Origin: Rhytidiadelphus loreus
Taxonomy: Eukaryota; Streptophyta; Bryopsida; Hypnales; Hylocomiaceae
DNA length: 64,000 nt
Direction: 5' to 3'
NCBI GenBank assembly: GCA_947034895.1
Contig: OX344763.1
Span: 31,619,025 to 31,683,024 of the forward strand
In this document: piece by piece, positions 12,401 through 23,036 of the stretch
How positions within the stretch are numbered: position 1 is the first letter of the stretch
How the letters are laid out: every line of letters starts with the position of its first letter
Made by a program: the position numbers and the translations under genes
The notes under the pieces: model-generated
Seen by the model: only the letters and a program-made list of their open reading frames with translations
The model's database searches: none
Told to the model about the DNA's origin: nothing

Positions 12401-15171
12401 TCTTATTTTGACAAAAATGTCTACTAGAGGTAGAAACAAGGTTTCTTCAATACTACTCTGTTTCAAAAAAATTTAGACAACATTATAAAGAGAATCTTGC
12501 TCATGGGAAGTCTCCCTTAAGTCACAAGGACTATATAGTAAGATGTCCTACGTATCACAGAGAGGCCTTGGTTTGCTCATTGTAAGCAAAAGGAGACCTC
12601 CATGCTATGAAGATTCAAATTATGATGTTTAAGAGTTTCTAAAATAGAGTAATTATATTATTGAAAACCTTGATTAGTATGATAATTATTCATTTCATTA
12701 GTTCATATTCTAACTGGTTCATTTTTTTTTTCTGTTGCCAACATTCAATGGCAGTGCCAAGCTAGCGCTTCTCCCTCCAGAGGACTCCTCAGATACTCGT
12801 GGAGCTCCTCTCTCACTTCCACCCGCAAGTAGTGTTTCTGCAGAAGGAGGGGAAGCTTTTCTATCGACCAAGCCTGCCCAACCAAGTATGAACATATCGC
12901 AGTACTGCCAACCCATAATTGAGGAGCCCATGACGCCAGAATCTGAAGCAGATATGTCGGAGTTTGATATCGAGGATTATCCCTTTTCGGTAGAAGAAAT
13001 ACCGCATGAGACAATGATGGAATTGATTATCCAAGGGATTCACGGACGACAAGAGATGCAACACTGTCAGCTTGAAAGTTATTCCAATCGTTGTTGCCAT
13101 TTCGACCTCACTACAGCTTTTTCAGAACCGGGCTTTATACAGGAGATGGACATGGCAGATCTGGAGGCACCTGCAGTGTCGAGCTCAATGTTAGAGTCGG
13201 AACCCATGATTGTCGATTGTGAGGATCTGGGGAAAGATTGTATACCCATGAGAGTCAACACCTTGTTTAACGACACACCCTCAAAGGAGGTTGTCATGTT
13301 ACCTGCAGGAGTTGCTTCGTTACCTGTTCCGAAGCTGAAGAACATTGAACGCCTTCGAACCGTTCACTATGTGTAAGAGATTCATTCTAACACTCAATTT
13401 CTTAGACTTGCAAGCGACTTTTGAAAAGTTAGAGCACATTAAAAATGAATCATTGTTAATAAGTAATGTGCTCGAAAATGTTCGTCAAAGACATTGAGAA
13501 TGGAAGTGGAAGACTTGAACCAAATTGAAACTTTGCAATGCTAAAACTAATTACTGCGATTGGTATAGTCTCTTACTATGGTAGAGTTTGACATTGTGTC
13601 ATGGTTTCTTGCAGGTACGAACTTCCTGACAACCATCCTCTTCTCGAAGGGGTCAGTAAACCCTGTTTGTTTTTCCACCTCAACTTGGAAATCTTAGAGT
13701 TCTAGGTCCTGTGTGCTTTTAAGCTTTCATCACGTGTACTACGAATTTAAAGCTGTACCTTGAAATTCATGAAAACATTTTTTTTTCAAGATTTGAGCTC
13801 ACAGACATTAGCTATGGCTATGAAAACAGATGGATGTTAGAGAAGCTGATGACCCATGTTTTTATTTGCTCGCCATTTGGAGTCCAGGTATGTCAATCCC
13901 TTGAACTTAGTATTCACGGATGCTTGCTTTGATTTATGTGCAGCGCTCTCTCTTTGTGCATGTTTATTGCCGAGATTTCTTTTGAATGGTAGAATATCCC
14001 TTTTGGTGTCTCCATGATTGAAGGTGAGGTGCCCGAGTCAATACCAAACATAAACGACGACAACGAGGAGACCGGTTTCAACCTTTCCAACGACGAAGAA
14101 AGCATTAAAGCTACTCTTCTGGTGTGTATATATGAACCAATATACTCTCACTAAAGAATCTGGTGTACGAATTGAAATTCTATGATCTCTAAGGATCATT
14201 ATATGAAATGTTTGAAATCATTATTGATGAAAACCATCTTTAATTTACTCACGAATGGGTAATTGGATTTCCAACTTAAGGTTGTGGTTAATTTTGGGAT
14301 GACAGGTACCTTGTAGGACTGCCATGAAGGGCAATTTTCCTCTCAATGGGACCTATTTTCAAGTCAATGAGGTCTAGTCTCAATTAATCCAATGTTTGTT
14401 ACTTTGTTCTGCTTGTGTGCACTCCTCTCTATGTGTGGTTTGCATATGGTTTAATTACGACATCTTGGGGTTCCAAAAACATTTTTAGCTGCGGTAAGAG
14501 CATTTTCAGGAAACTGCTTCCAAAGAATGAATGTGTGCTTGCTTTCAAAGAAAGAAATATATAACGAACTCCCAAAACCTGCAGGTTTTTGCTGACCATG
14601 AGAGTAGTTTACAACCAATTCTAGTTCCACGGATACTGTTGTGGAATCTTCGTCGCCGATTTGTGTACTTCGGCACGTCGGTAACGAGCATATTAAGAGG
14701 TCAGTGCTCTCGACTTTCCAGGTTTCATTATATTTTAATATCCTGAGAATCATTTTGTTCCTGCACTACAATGATAGCTCAATGGCATTCTGTCAACAAT
14801 GACTCTTTGAAGTTAGTCTCAAGTTTCTCTCTCATGGACAGGTATGACTACAGAAGAGATTCAAGCATGCTTCTGGCGAGGTAAGTCCAACTGAAAGTCT
14901 GGTCTCTGAGCTGCTAAGCAATCAATGAGAAAACTAAAACAATTAAATGTTTGTTGTTTCATTTATACATTTAATATTTGTCTTACAATCTTCAGAGCAC
15001 TTAACAACATGACAAGCATGTTCTCTATGTTGTATGGGTGACACAGGTTATGTTTGTGTGAGGGGATTCAACCGTATGACACGCGCACCCAAACCGTTGG
15101 TGCGTCGATTGCACTTTCAGACCACGAAATCAATCACGAAAAGCGCATCCGTGAAGAACACAAAAACTTAG
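3488..15171 (+). CDS. DML: DEMETER/ROS1-like 5-methylcytosine DNA glycosylase/lyase, about 21 exons
   Basis: A bifunctional HhH-GPD glycosylase of the plant DME/ROS1 family, which excises 5-methylcytosine in the nucleus and starts base-excision demethylation. My exons: 3488-3562, 4492-5029, 5362-5712, 5872-6684, 6791-9370, 9573-9663, 9854-10784, 10969-11048, 11257-11341, 11515-11606, 11779-11847, 12031-12067, 12266-12348, 12755-13372, 13615-13651, 13830-13887, 14024-14121, 14306-14371, 14585-14699, 14842-14880, 15047-15171. All have GT-AG borders and compatible phases, giving 2326 codons plus TAG. Seen: AT-hook RGRGRP in exon 1; a basic region near 6460-6560; domain-A start KRKPRPKV (near 9190); QGDRSFSRWKGS; the helix-hairpin-helix with catalytic Lys in GLGLKSVEC (11257 exon) and Asp in VDTNVGRI (11515 exon); the 4Fe-4S ligands CTKSKPNCNACPMRSEC (12266 exon); and the C-terminal RRM-like part (PCRTAMKGNFPLNGTYFQ to GYVCVRGF). 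The four cysteines of the usual permuted CXXC unit are absent. The start and the exons before 4492 are provisional; 3963-4100 could be an extra in-phase exon. Confidence 0.93.
3563..4491 (+). other. Intron or unresolved N-terminal part of the DEMETER-like gene
   Basis: Between the AT-hook exon and the exon at 4492 the sequence is AT-rich. One possible exon, 3963-4100, has an AG before it and a GT after it, is 46 codons long and keeps phase 0 on both sides. It could be included or skipped without breaking the frame. I could not match its product to a known part of the family. Confidence 0.35.
5902..6438 (+). repeat. Tandem duplication inside the glycosylase N-terminus (period 291 bp, 97 codons)
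   Basis: Two adjacent coding units begin at about 5902 and 6193. Both start with a block reading LMDSLSPYS or LMESLSPYS, then SSCNST, a lysine-rich GK, a CTRSLVDS or CARSLVES block and a GSMSH or GSVSH block. The 291-bp period is a whole number of codons, so the duplication kept the frame. The second unit runs into the basic KKRKTKRARSK region. I know of no DME-family domain matching this unit. Confidence 0.8.
8001..8460 (+). repeat. Three to four degenerate tandem repeats of about 42 codons in the glycosylase N-terminus
   Basis: The large exon encodes repeated units of the form DLxxM, then IxCQMRSQFQNP or CQMRSQFQDPN, then LxSIxxxTExDVxLVE. Three are clear and a weaker fourth starts at about 8385 (ICQSHSNADPNSD). 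A further acidic, Lys/Glu/Asn-rich repetitive stretch (KEENxLI, KEDNPLI, KENNPLV, KEVNHLI, KEGNHV) follows at about 8820-9130. These lie in the rapidly evolving part of the protein before the conserved glycosylase domain. Confidence 0.75.
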
Positions 15172-16623
15172 GACTTTGTATAGGTTTTATGAACTCGTTA
15201 GATTCTAGTCATGGAGGGAGCACATTGAACTAACAACGGTGTATCAAACTGTCAAGAATTTTGTATGATCCAAATGAGCACACTTATGGTCCTCATCTGC
15301 CTCTTAATTAGGCTAGAAGATGCTCAAACAATCACCATTATTTTGTAAATGACTTGTCGTTTTCTAACAAGACTTGCAAGTGATTTCCAATTTAATTCCT
15401 TAGTAATGCGCCAGCTCTGTCAGTGCTAAATGGTGCTAGGAGCTAGATCATCTTACAGCTCGTAATTTGGATCTCTCTGCCAACCAACACGGAAATCGAC
15501 ATGTTTTTTAGCAGAGACTTGGAAGATGACATTGCAATGAAGAAACAAAGGTATTTATTCAAAGTGGGAAAGAAATGCACACAGACCTCTGTAATTTGAC
15601 CCTCTCTTCAATGACATTCTGGAATATAATGCACATTTGCCACACCTTCAATGCCTGTGGTGTACTTGTTTCACATTCAAACCATTTATCCCACGATATG
15701 ACTGTCTCCCAAATAGTCAGATTAAGGGGCTTTGAGTGTAACTTTCATTTGTTATTTATGCCAAGCGGACTGGGCTAGCCACTGTAGCCAGAATTCGTGC
15801 TACTTGCCTTTGGTATAGTGATGGATAGCTCAACTCCATTGACTTCATTTCAGCTTGGCGCTTGTTTGACGAAATGCTTGATCTTAAGCTTCAATCTCAA
15901 CTTGGGTTCATCTCCAAGTTTTGCAATTGTGGGTGTGCTCCACATGGGTGGGCAGAGCATATATTGCCACATGCATTGGAGCTGTATTGGCTTGCTAATT
16001 CCCAATGTGAATCCTTAGGGTCTTCCAACTGCAAAAGTGTGAACCCCCACTAAAAAATTCCCCATTTATTTGCTGGGCAGGTTATTTTGAGTAATCATTG
16101 CATTATGCAGGTCCACTAGCATAATCAGGCATTATGGATTCTTCATCCGGAAAGTTTTATGTTCATTCGAATTTCCTGCATTTTCTGGCAAGCGGTTTAC
16201 GCTGGGCAATAATAGGAATTGCGCAAAAAAATGTGTCTTCGTCGGGTTGTCGACACATTTTTCTTTGCAATTCCCTCCTCCATGGGCATTGCCTTATACA
16301 TAACTTCTTGGTATATGCAGACTTTTGCAAGAACCTTACTGCCTGCAAGCAAGCATGTTCACACACAATTATACTGACTGCATTGTGCACATACGATCCG
16401 AAACTTTAGAACATAGTATGGAAATAGGGGAACTCTGAATTCATTCTGTGGTTAGTTACCTCGTGACTCGTGACACCCAACGGTTTCGCTACCGAACGAA
16501 CCACGCATTTTCTGTAATGTTTGGACTCATGTGGACTCTTCTGTAGTGCGGAAACGTAAGAGGTATCTTTGGAAAGTAAACAATAATTGAAGGTTTAGAT
16601 TTTGAGAGCACTTAACAAGAGAA
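15172..16623. other. Intergenic region between the DEMETER-like gene and gene A
   Basis: No supported gene. It should hold the 3' UTR and terminator of the glycosylase and the promoter of gene A. A short perfect hairpin (11-bp stem AAAAATGTGTC, 16226-16236 with 16252-16262) is visible; I attach no function to it. Confidence 0.5.
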
Positions 16624-19477
16624 ATGGTGAGCAACGCGCCAAAAATAAGCGTGCCGGTGGATATCCGAGATTCTACAGCGTACGAGGTTCAGGTAAAAAA
16701 GCTTTCTGATGATGCTCACAGAAGTCCTGCTTTTTTTATTTTGAACTTCATTCGAGAATGCAGTCATCATGTGTGGAAGAAATATTCTTTACGGTTTTGT
16801 CAATTTCTGGTAATAGCAGACAGGCTCTGGTGTCTTACCCATCAAGAAGCTATTTCTATCAACGCCACATGTGGATGATGATCATGGAATTACTATTTTT
16901 GGTATTGAATAGTATGGCCAACTTGGACGTGTTTTGTGCATTGCGACAAGGATGCATGTCTCTTGATGTTTCTCTGGTGAATAAGTTTTTAGAGGGCCAT
17001 AGTGAGAGTTTTGTTTCGAATTTGTAGGTTGAAATTTTCTGAAATTTCCAATCAATATGGAGTTCTTATCCAATTTTGAAAACAATCTCCTTGGAGCTCT
17101 ATATGATTTATTTTTTCTCTTGTAGTCTTGAAGAAACCCTGTATCTAATATCTTTTAAGTGTTGCGGCTGTCTCCAGTTGGTTCTTGATCACACAAAATG
17201 GTAACATGATCAATGTACGTATGCGTTATCTTACTTAGCTTGAAATACCCAATCTACAGGAAAAAGGAGAGATTTATTTCTTCTACAAGCCCAAAGCAGG
17301 AGTTGATAACCCGAAATCCAAGGAAGATGTGCAACGTCTCTACATTGTACTCCGACCTGAGGAGGCCGAGAGGAAGATCGAGGAAAAACAAAGCTCTGAC
17401 TCGGGTACGTATATATATCCCTAACAACTGGTTCAAGAATAAGTGCGTTCAACGGAACCCACAATATCGATCAGTACGTTCATTGCTCGAGAGCTTGAAG
17501 CTTCTTCCATACCTAACACGCTAACAGATTTTTCTTGGGATGCACTTCATCAAAGTAGTGCAATATTGATAATGCCGTATAGCACTTGGGGTTTATTTTC
17601 GTACCATTATGGACTCATGTGTTTAGTGAGATTGCATCCAACTTCCTAAGTATGTAAAATGCAGGAAAGGAAGGGAAATTCAGGGCGGAAGAAGAAAAAT
17701 CTCCTAAACCCGGGGTGAACGCAGCATCAATGGAAATTGAGCAAGATTTGGAGGTTCATTCTGTGGTGACAGAGAATTTAGTCGACACTACAGTCCACGG
17801 TGGACTAAAAGTAACAGATGAACACGGACACAAGAAATTCTTGCCTTACAAAACTGTTGCTGCAGGTGGCCACGGAACTGAGGTAAGATACTGGACGGTG
17901 AATGTGCAAACGAATTAAAGCTCGTTCCTCACCCAACTTTGAGTTTGAATTCATTGCCTACACCACAGCTTGTACAATTTACTGACATACACGGGCTTTC
18001 AATTGTGCAGAGAGTGGAAATTGGAAAGAAAGCTTTATTTCGGTACTTGGTGATGGAAAGAAAACACCTTCCATTGCCCAAACACACCAGTCCGTTCTGG
18101 GGATTCGTAGAACTTGTCACCACTAACCCTGCTGACATCAAGAAAGTACTCAACGATGGTGAGTGCTTCTACTCAATAATTGCAACGGTGTATATTCAAC
18201 TCTGCTATAGAAAATGTTGGTTTGGAAAATCCCAAGTGTAGTGTTCTCTAATATGGGCCTTCCAATCGAATCATGCGTAGGTCTGAGAAGAGTTATTGTC
18301 GTCACTGTTTAAGAGATATTGATGGTGGCCATGTTGTGCAGAGAATACTGAAGTGGATACAGTCCAGGGCGAGCAGTCCAACCCAGCCGCAAGACCTGTT
18401 GGGGAAGGTGTATATAGCCTTGTCCGACATCACACAGCGGTGAGAACAAGCACCCACCTCGTCTACAAACTGGAGACTCCGGGGCCTCATAAGAAGCACT
18501 ATCCACAGGACGAACTGAACATCGCGCCCCAGGCTTCCTTCGTCATCCAGGTTTGAAATCCATTTCCTTCCAGAAAAGCTACAACATTACTTCTTATTAA
18601 CTCCTCGACATAGATATTTCTTGGCTTCTTGCTGCTACCAATTACGCTGAAGGATACTATTTTCGTTACTTTCAGCAATTTCTCCTACATGGAGGAATGT
18701 ACTTTATTGGGAGATCTGTGACACAGAAATCAGTAGAAAGATCACTCACTTTGGGTCCAAGAGCAAAAACTTTGTCGAGATCAAATTGTATTATTACTAG
18801 TCTGATGATTATTTTCTTATGCAACCAGTGGGAGTGGGAGATTGTAGGACACTATAATTGAAGGAATAATAGACAACAAAGAGTAGCGGTCATTGACATT
18901 ATTGGCCAAATCATGCTTGTGCCGCTTGGCAATTGATGATGTGCTGCAACTTCTGCTTCCTTCCTGTTGTAGTGACCTTTAATTGTTGAGTGCGTTTTTG
19001 GTAGGTGCATGTGCCAGGTTATCAAATGTCTGTTGAGTATATGTAGCGATTTAGTTTTAGGGTTAAGTATCCTCTCTACCTTCGGTTACCAATCTTGCAC
19101 ACCGTGCGTGAGCACTGCTCATTCCGAATTTGTCCAATGTTTGGCAGATAAAGAATCCAGAGCAGCCAGCGCCAGCATCCACCAACGGGGTGGGCAACAA
19201 GCGCAGAGCTTTTCTCCCAGCCCATTTGCAAGGCCGAATTGGGTCCAGGCGGTTCCTGCCCGCTGATCCTCCCGACCTGCTCAACTACGAAGGCGTGGAG
19301 TTCCTTCTGCTTTCCGCACATGACGACGTGGATGCTGAGCTGCGAAATGACATCAGTTTCCACAATCACGATCACTTGACAGGGGATGCCCCTGATGAGC
19401 TCATGCAGCATTTGGTAGCCGGAGCCAAGCACCACAAGCATTTCATCAGACCACTCATCGAAGGACAATGGGCGTAG
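16624..19477 (+). CDS. Gene A: conserved plant protein of unknown function, six exons, 372 aa
   Basis: Exons 16624-16692, 17260-17404, 17665-17882, 18011-18158, 18342-18550 and 19148-19477 join with GT-AG borders and matching phases into 373 codons ending in TAG. Conserved-looking blocks are EKGEIYFFYKPKAGVD and DVQRLYIVLRPEE (exon 2), FWGFVELVTT (exon 4), GEGVYSLVRH with THLVYKLETP (exon 5), and FLPAHLQGRIGSRRFLPADP with LLNYEGVEFLLLSAH (exon 6). From memory these resemble a widespread uncharacterised plant family with relatives in bacteria, but I cannot name it or give a reaction. No signal peptide or membrane segment is seen. It is the only intact member in the window: copy B (21207-22420) is a truncated inverted duplicate and copy C (39395-41622) a decayed one. 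Their presence supports the exon model, because exons and introns are preserved in register. Confidence 0.85.
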
Positions 19478-21206
19478 CTCGCAATGGAAAGGGAGGCAGA
19501 CCCAGCTTATGGACCCAGCCCAGTTGGCTCTCTTGCATCTTAACCCCGAAGTTAAGAACCTAAAAGTTCATTGTAGAAACAAAGAATGCTCCTATTGGCT
19601 CAATAATCAAAGAATTTTGATGACTTATCTTGGTTGTGGGGTCGCATTCTTTCAAAGTTAACTCTAAAAGAACACTCAAGACTATGTGTCCAATGAATGA
19701 CAAAGAATCCTTCTATTTAAGACAAAAGTGAAGATGTTCATTCTTGGAATTTTGTGTGAAAAGGGGAGGTATTGCACAATAGTTTGACCTCCATTGAGTG
19801 CACTTGATTTTCTTTTAAGTAAATGATTCAATCTCATGATACCCATTTGAAGGATAATTTCCACAATGACTAGCCCATCTAGTTCAACAAAAATGAGTTG
19901 ACCAAAATACCTGTGAAATATTCTGTGCTTTAGCCATCTCTAGGGAAAAAAATTGAAAATCCAATAAGTGAAAGTGTGAAACAATATGCAGTGACCAAAG
20001 GGTGGCTTCCATCAACCTTACTCGTAATTGCAAATTGCAAAACTAAGTCACTATCATGTGCAAGAATCTATAAATTGTCAACACAAAAATTTGTAAATCA
20101 CAACTAAAATTGGGAGGATTTAGCAACTTCAATTTTTAGCTACTTGCAATGGCTTAGAAGATGATTCAGAATCTTTTTTCAAAAAGCATGAAAACTTTTG
20201 AACATACTTTTAGCAATTATGCAAAGTTTTTGAGCAAACATGTATAAAAATGTTGTTGAATTTGGACAACTTTTAAAAGCAATGTTGAATATTAGCTTTG
20301 GAATCATAATTAAGTGTTATCAACAACATTCATAGTCAATGTTGCTAGGATCAAGATGTTGCATGTAGCTAAAAAAAAGTTGCTAGATCCTCCACAAGAT
20401 CCTCCAAATTCTAGTTGTGATCTACAAATTTCTATGTTGACAATTTATAGATTCTTGTGCATGAAAGCAACTTAGTTTTGTAATTTGCAATTACAAGCCC
20501 AATTGTGGCCCCCTTCGGTCACTAGCTACTTATTGTTCCATTTATTGGATTTTCAATTCCCCCGGGCCCCAAAGAATGGCAAAGCAAGGGATATTTCACA
20601 AGTATTTTAGTCAATTCATTTTTGTTGAAAAAATAAAGACACATTATAGGTGGTCAAAGGAAAATCTCATAGCTTTCCATTGTGAATACTAGAAGGGAAG
20701 TCAACTATTCTTGTGTTACTTTTTGGATTTTATTGTTGGTGTATGAAATTCCAATTCTGATTCCAACCCTTGGAACCCCATTATATGCAATTTATATTTC
20801 ATTAAATTAAAATCACCCCAATCTGAGCATGTTCCCAAAAGCAAGCCCTAGGATAATCAAAGAAAAGTAGATGCATGTTGCACTCTCTTCAATGTGTGAA
20901 CATTGGAAATGTGACACAGTTATGATAAATCTACTAGTTCAACTTAGTTTGATTTCTTATAACTTTTACATATTTTAACCAAATATTGTTCTTAGATTTC
21001 ACCCAACTTTAATTGCAATTTGTCTTTATGTGATTAAAATAATAAGAACTTCTTCACATTCAATAATGTTTTTCACATAAATTTGTTCAATTTAACCTTG
21101 AAAAAACAAGAACTATCACATAGTTAGTTTACCACAATCACAATCTTTGATTAAATTAATATCCTTGTTACCAACAACAGTTGGTGCCTTATTTCACTTG
21201 GCTAGC
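19478..21206. other. Intergenic spacer between gene A and its inverted copy
   Basis: No coding frame is supported. The spacer contains the foldback element at 19883-20630. The remainder is AT-rich with no recognisable signals. It forms part of the loop of the gene A/copy B inverted repeat. Confidence 0.6.
19883..20630. repeat. Foldback (large inverted-repeat) element, MITE-like
   Basis: The left arm, about 19883-20150, is the imperfect reverse complement of about 20345-20630. For example TTCAACAAAAATGAGTTGAC at the left edge pairs with GTCAATTCATTTTTGTTGAA at the right edge, and AGAATCTATAAATTGTCAAC pairs with its complement near 20450. The loop of about 200 bp is not repeated. There is no coding capacity. 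Target duplications and superfamily are unclear, so MITE is an inference from size and shape. Confidence 0.7.
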
Positions 21207-22420
21207 CATCAATTGCCAAGTGGCATAAGCATGACTTGGCTAATAATGTCAATAGTCACTAATCTGTGTATGGAAATGGGGTTATCTAATATTCCTTCAA
21301 TTATAGTGTTCTACAATCTCCCACTCCCACTGGTTGCATAAGAAAATAATCATCAGACTAGTAATAATACAATTTGATCTCGACAAAGTTTTTGCTCTTG
21401 GACCCAAAGTTAGTGATCTTTCTACTGATTTCTCTGTCACAGGTCTCCCAATAAAGTACATTCCTCCATGTAGGAGAAATTGCTGAAAGTAACGAAAATA
21501 GTATCCTTCAGCGTAATTGGTAGCAGCAAGAAATATCTATGTCGAGGTGTTGATAAAAATTAATATTGTAGCTTTTCTGGAAGGAAATGGAGTTCAAACC
21601 TGGATGACGAAGGAAGCCTGGGGCGCGATGTTCAGTTCGTCCTGTGGATAGTGCTTCTTATGAGGCCCCGGAGTCTCCAGTTTGTAGACGAGGTGGGTGC
21701 TTGTTCTCACCGCTGTGTGATGTCGGACAAGGCTATATACACCTTCCCCAACAGGTCTTGCGGCTGGGTTGGACTGCTCGCCCTGGACTGTATCCACTTC
21801 AGTATTCTCTGCACAACATGGCCACCATCAATATCTCTTAAACAGTGACGACAATAACTCTTCTCAGACCTACGCATGATTCGATTGGAAGGCCCATATT
21901 AGAGAACACTACACTTGGGATTTTCCAAACCAACATTTTCTATAGCAGAGTTGAATATACACCGTTGCAATTATTGAGTAGAAGCACTCACCATCGTTGA
22001 GTACTTTCTTGATGTCAGCAGGGTTAGTGGTGACAAGTTCTACGAATCCCCAGAACGGACTGGTGTGTTTGGGCAATGGAAGGTGTTTTCTTTCCATCAC
22101 CAAGTACCGAAATAAAGCTTTCTTTCCAATTTCCACTCTCTGCACAATTGAAAGCCCGTGTATGTCAGTAAATTGTACAAGCTGTGGTGTAGGCAATGCA
22201 TTCAAACTCAAAGTTGGTTGAGGAAAGAACTTGAATTCGTTTGCACATTCACCGTCCAGTATCTTACCTCAGTTCCGTGGCCACCTGCAGCAACAGTTTT
22301 GTAAGGCAAGAATTTCTTGTGTCCGTGTTCGTCTGTTACTTTTAGTCCACCGTGGACTGTAGTGTCGACTAAATTCTCTGTCACCACAGAATGAACCTCC
22401 AAATCTTGCTCAATTTCCAG
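21207..22420 (-). pseudogene. Copy B: truncated inverted duplicate of gene A (part of exon 3 to intron 5)
   Basis: On the minus strand this is nearly identical to gene A from within exon 3 (17731) to within intron 5 (about 18936). It holds intact equivalents of exon 4 (21992-22139) and exon 5 (21600-21808) and the 3' part of exon 3. Exons 1, 2 and 6 and the start of exon 3 are missing, so no full product can be made. The outer break at 22420 is also the outer end of the large inverted-repeat arm, so two rearrangement joins coincide. It is much closer to gene A than copy C is, suggesting a recent event or gene conversion. Confidence 0.9.
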
Positions 22421-22421
22421 T

Positions 22422-23036
22422 GGCTACCCTTCAATTGTCTTTAACAAGAAGCTCCGCCACTAGCTAGCCCATACAATTCAAGGCAACAAACCATCCTGTG
22501 CTTGCAACTCGTCACTGCATGTGTACCAAGTGAACTTTTTGTAAGTTGCAAGAGGTTGAGTGCAGTGTAAAAACCGTGCTTCATCCAGGTGATCCAGCCA
22601 AAGCATAAGGGAGGGAGGGATACAACGACTACTCTCACTATGCACAAAAGCATCAACCACATCAAAAGGTTCAACTGACTTAGTGAATACTCTGAAAGCC
22701 AAAGAGAACTGGTCAGCCAATGTGAGCATCACAAGTCAATGGCACAGGGCTCGTGTAGTAAAACAAAGAATATCTAAAGTATTCATTAATAAATACATCT
22801 AGTAAAAGACCACAGCCTAGGAGGCATGCCATGAGGCATCAATATCAATCCTAAGGTGTTATCTATACACTAACTACAGTCACAAAGATGCTCCACGAAA
22901 AGGAACAAATATGTCATTCGTGGTGCCATCCTCCAAGGAAGAATTCTACAAATCCAACTCTCACACCACAAACTACAACTCTCACACCACAGACTACAGC
23001 AGGGGTACATATATCCCATTCAAATAATCAAATGCG
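22422..23036 (-). other. 3' flank of the left Root_cap gene
   Basis: No gene. Just after the stop codon the transcribed strand carries a short TGTGGTGTGAGAGTTG-type direct repeat (about 22955-23000), probably in the 3' UTR. The rest is the least similar part of the two arms. Confidence 0.5.

Noticed and set aside
16225..16262. Perfect short hairpin between the demethylase and gene A
   Set aside because: An 11-bp stem alone is too small for a miRNA precursor claim, and there is no conserved copy for support.
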